Source: Gloeopeniophorella convolvens (Eukaryota > Basidiomycota > Agaricomycetes > Russulales). Taken from it: a stretch of DNA of 10,925 bases. This document shows positions 8,398-10,925 of the stretch, in pieces; positions within the stretch are counted from its first letter, which is position 1; each line of letters opens with the position of its first letter. The stretch lies in assembly GCA_022496205.1 (NCBI GenBank), contig WTXD01000374.1:1-10925 (forward strand). Reading direction: 5' to 3'. The translations under genes were made by a program, and so were the position numbers. A model generated the notes under the pieces. It did not search any database and was not told the DNA's origin. It worked only from the letters and a program-made list of their open reading frames with translations.

Positions 8398-8736
8398 TGC
8401 TGCAACGTACGCTAACGACTACGACTCGTCCGTTCTTTCATTGCCCATGGCGGAGGTGCCACCGCTTGCCTCGGGTTGACGCTCCCACTCCACAAACAAC
8501 GTACAGAACGAAACAATTTTCTCGTACCTTGGAGCAGCTGTTGAACAAAATGGTCGCTTCAAAAATCCGGGAGAATCAGTCAACTGCAAATTACAAGACA
8601 GGTTACAGTCTGATGGATTCGGGACGTGCAGCGACTCGGCATTGGTGAAAGAAGACCAAAGAACAGCACTCCACCTACCCCACCTTGCTTGGTCCCCCGC
8701 CCTTCTGTGTTTTGGGAACTGGGAAAGCGCGCACCG
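8398..8736. other. Hydrophobin upstream region
   Basis: Frames of 83 (plus) and 113 codons (minus, 8419-8760) overlap each other and show no motif or codon bias. The stretch most likely holds the upstream control region of the hydrophobin gene; I see no clear activator site. Confidence 0.4.
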
Positions 8737-8802
8737 GTAAGCCACTCGAATACTGAACAACGTCAGCGTTGCTCTTGGAGCTTTACGCTAAGTCCTCACT
8801 AG

Positions 8803-9147
8803 TCCCTTACGTATACTGGTGGATCTTCCACAAATACCCTCGGCGGCGACGCAAACTTGACCAGACTCGAATGGGACCGCAAATCCTCCGCACATCATTC
8901 TACACACACCCAACAATGTCATCGATCAACGGTTGCAATAATGCCATATTTGTCGGGAGCAACGGCACTTTTTGATCACTCTACGGAGCAACCTTGGCTC
9001 CAGATGTCATCCAGGAAACCGGTATCTGGACGGTTGAGAAGAACCGTAGACTCAAGTTCTCTTCTGTGGAGCTGGCACCTGATTCGACGTAGCTGCTCAA
9101 CTCACTCACGACCGCTACATTTATTGGTTTTCAGTCGCAGGTTTTGA
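8803..9147 (+). pseudogene. Possible gene remnant, plus strand
   Basis: A frame open from 8803 to 9147 starts with TYTGGSSTNTLGGDANLTRL and EWDRKS, which looks like real protein. It directly follows a TAG usable as a splice acceptor; GTAAGC at 8737 could be its donor (66 nt). Protein-like reading then moves to another frame: NGCNNAIFVGSNGTF, a TGA (8973-8975), then SLYGATLAPDVIQETGIWTV to a TAG at 9090. The change of frame with a stop between suggests decay. I recognise no family. Chance composition is possible. Confidence 0.2.
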
Positions 9148-10062
9148 ATTGGTTCCGATCGCAGTGTATCCGCGGAGCGCACGGTACCGGTTCCATAACG
9201 GTATAATGCTGGCGCCCGCCGTCATTCCCACTTATCGCTATTTGTGGATGCCTTGCCGCGTGCGCAGGTGAAACGAAGCCTCCTTCACATCCGACGAGAT
9301 CTGGAAAACAGTCGAGTTTAAGCGACTCAGGCATGACGCTTGACAGCCGTACGTATAGCTACGCAAGCACCTGGAGGCTACAACGTCATGCTATCCTCCG
9401 CTGAACTTTAGGCGCAGACTTCCGAAACAGACTGACTCGAGAACGGTTCGTATGCTCCGTTTGTCCCTCTTTCCTTGGCTTTATTCTCATGCAGATTAGT
9501 ATATGGCACATATCAATTAACGTGCGACTCAACTTGAGGCCGCAGAGAATGCCAAGAGGTGAATGTCAATGGTGCCTACGCACACTTACGATTTGGGCTC
9601 GTTCGTCGCAACGAAAATCGGAACCAGCCCAGTAATCTACCTCATCCCCACGCCGCTGCGATGAGAATACATCAGCGATCGATTGGTAAGTGGCCCGTAA
9701 CAGGCTCAGCGAAAGGAGTATCGCCACTCAACCCCATACTGCAATATGAGGGCCTAGTTCTTCCACTTCCGCGGTCATGAGAGCCTGTTGCTCAACTACC
9801 ACCCGCGACATTCATTTGCCTTTCTACCACCCCTAGTAAGGCAGGAGTAGCCCTACGCGCTAGTTGTAATGTGACCTCCCAACCGCTCTTTCCCCACGGC
9901 AGCGTCACTGCTAGATACTACATATGCCCTGAACCAGAGGCACTCTTTCCGGCCTCACGCAACGAAGGCATCATGGCTACCCTTCCCATGGGTTTGCAGT
10001 CTCTGGCTCGACATCGCCCCAAACACTTTGTGCGCTATTCCCAGCCACACTGAGGCACTTAA
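9148..10062. other. Region with scattered coding-like fragments
   Basis: No intact gene. The best fragment is a 33-codon frame from ATG 9563 to TGA 9662 (YDLGSFVATKIGTSPVIYLI), followed 20 nt later by a consensus donor GTAAGT at 9686. Another frame, 9871-10053, reads 60 codons with YYICPEPEALFPASRNEG. They do not join into one model, and no family is evident. Decayed coding sequence is my best guess. Confidence 0.2.
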
Positions 10063-10319
10063 GAAGGTATTCTGAGAGGGACGGACTTGGTTGTGGTCAC
10101 CCTGAAGACGTATTTTGAACTGAACAGACCAGGTGAGTAACTGTACCTTTGACAAGCGATAAGATACTGAAACCCGTCTCCTCGGGATCCTCAGCTTGTG
10201 GAGTCCTCCGGCCGTCGCTGTCGCGAAGCAGTGAGCACCTCGCACCTTTGCGGACTCCAACGAACTCGAAAGAATGTGGAGCGTGGAGCATAGTGACCTG
10301 GTTCCTGTCTGCGGAATGA
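10063..10319 (+). other. Possible spliced remnant, family unknown
   Basis: The frame EGILRGTDLVVVTLKTYF runs to a good donor GTGAGT at 10133. Acceptor TCAG at 10191-10194 would remove 62 nt and keep the frame open for about 40 more codons, to TGA at 10317. There is no ATG, and TAA lies just upstream of 10063, so it would be an inner exon. Overlapping minus-strand frames (9955-10395, 10097-10450) lack motifs. Low confidence. Confidence 0.15.
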
Positions 10320-10562
10320 AGGACGCCATAACAATACAGTGCCAGTTCTCCCTGGAACAATTGTAAGCCATGAACCGACTTAGCGTGGAAAGCACCCATT
10401 ATTAACAAGATACGCATCATATTTGGCGACGTTCCTAACAGCTGGCACACGCATGGTATGTCACACAGGCTGTGTCGCTTCTCTGGATTACGGAGCTCCA
10501 GTGGAAGCTACATGCTGCAGAAAACGGGTCGTAGCGGCCGCTAAGATCTTGGTGAGGCAGAG

Positions 10563-10772
10563 TCACTGGCGCTCAGCCCCTGGCGACCGCATCCGGGTGC
10601 GGATGCGGGTGAGGGTGCAGGAAATCACCAGAACTACGATGTCAGCGGACACCCTGAGACCAAAAGTGGCGGCACTTACAACATTTTCAACGCATGCACC
10701 AGGATTGACTAGTTTGTGGATGTCGACCCGCTTCAGCTCATGACCGAATGACGGGCGTCTCAGCGGCGAGGA
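10563..10772 (-). pseudogene. Possible DUF6534-like membrane protein remnant
   Basis: The minus strand is open between TAA (10773-10775) and TGA (10563-10565) without an early ATG. It contains VVSAATFGLRVSADIVVLVI then SCTLTRIRTRM. A hydrophobic helix with an AD(I/V) pair, a Cys and then a basic R-x-R-T stretch resembles, from memory, the segment before the SRTGF motif in DUF6534 proteins, multi-pass membrane proteins that are abundant in basidiomycetes. The expected next helix is missing and no start is visible, so at most this is a fragment. It may also be chance. Confidence 0.22.
10587..10608. repeat. 9-bp perfect inverted repeat
   Basis: CCGCATCCG (10587-10595) and CGGATGCGG (10600-10608) flank a GGTG loop. 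No T-tract follows. It lies inside the possible minus-strand membrane-protein fragment. Confidence 0.45.
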
Positions 10773-10925
10773 TTATTCACCTCTCGGACTTCGGCGATTT
10801 GTGGCGGTCGTCCATTTGGCCATACATCTCACATTCATCTCCGGCAAGGACGCGGTCTTGTCCGCTGCTCGAGTCTGATGGCAATTCGATCCTGCCTTGT
10901 GCACTGTGTGAGCAACACGGTTCGA
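10748..10925 (+). other. Window-edge region, frame open to the end
   Basis: From ATG 10748 the plus strand stays open for 59 codons to the end of the window (LSDFGDLWRSSIWPYISHSS). No signal peptide or domain is visible. A gene entering from outside cannot be excluded, but nothing supports one beyond the missing stop. Confidence 0.12.

Noticed and set aside
8322..8405. Upstream in-frame ATG (8405) for the hydrophobin
   Set aside because: It lies upstream of the TATA box and would place 28 non-signal residues before a textbook signal peptide.
10097..10450. 117-codon minus-strand frame
   Set aside because: No domain or signal peptide; it overlaps frames on both strands that look equally plausible.
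1..10925. CRISPR array, rRNA genes, integrase or viral genes
   Set aside because: No regularly spaced repeats, no rRNA-like sequence and no recognisable integrase, transposase or capsid motif in any frame.

Overview
The window looks like nuclear DNA of a filamentous basidiomycete, most likely an Agaricomycete. It holds three clear genes: a family 14 polysaccharide lyase, an ALG2-type mannosyltransferase and a class I hydrophobin. They are split by seven short introns of about 48-61 nt with GT..AG ends, several with a CTGAC-type branch site. Intron size, gene content and the hydrophobin cysteine pattern together point to a mushroom-forming fungus. I see no bacterial operons, CRISPR array, rRNA or viral genes.

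Layout. Positions 1-4200 are gene-poor. A GC-rich non-coding stretch (1-430) is followed by a more AT-rich stretch (431-1270). Next comes a block on the minus strand (about 1380-2010) with coding-like third-position GC bias but broken by frameshifts and stops, probably a dead gene. A decayed tRNA-Gln(UUG)-like element with a Pol III T-tract lies at 2343-2434 (minus). A pyrimidine-rich stretch (2440-3000) and a second GC-biased coding-like block (3006-3560) follow, then non-coding DNA with palindromes up to about 4200.

Positions 4200-8400 are the gene-dense core. The lyase (+, to 5652, three exons, 5' end uncertain) is followed about 300 nt later by alg2 (+, 5952-7587, four exons, all introns in phase 1). 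The hydrophobin (-, 7866-8321, three exons) is convergent with alg2 and has a clean TATA box. These three do not form one pathway. ALG2 builds the dolichol-linked N-glycan precursor at the ER, while the lyase and the hydrophobin are predicted secreted wall or surface proteins.

Positions 8400-10925 hold no gene I can name. Short protein-like stretches on both strands, some next to plausible splice sites, suggest decayed genes, including a possible remnant of a fungal multi-pass membrane protein (DUF6534-like) near 10563-10772 on the minus strand.

I found no convincing new multi-gene system. The best items for follow-up are the unresolved N-terminus of the lyase, the two decayed coding blocks and the broken tRNA.
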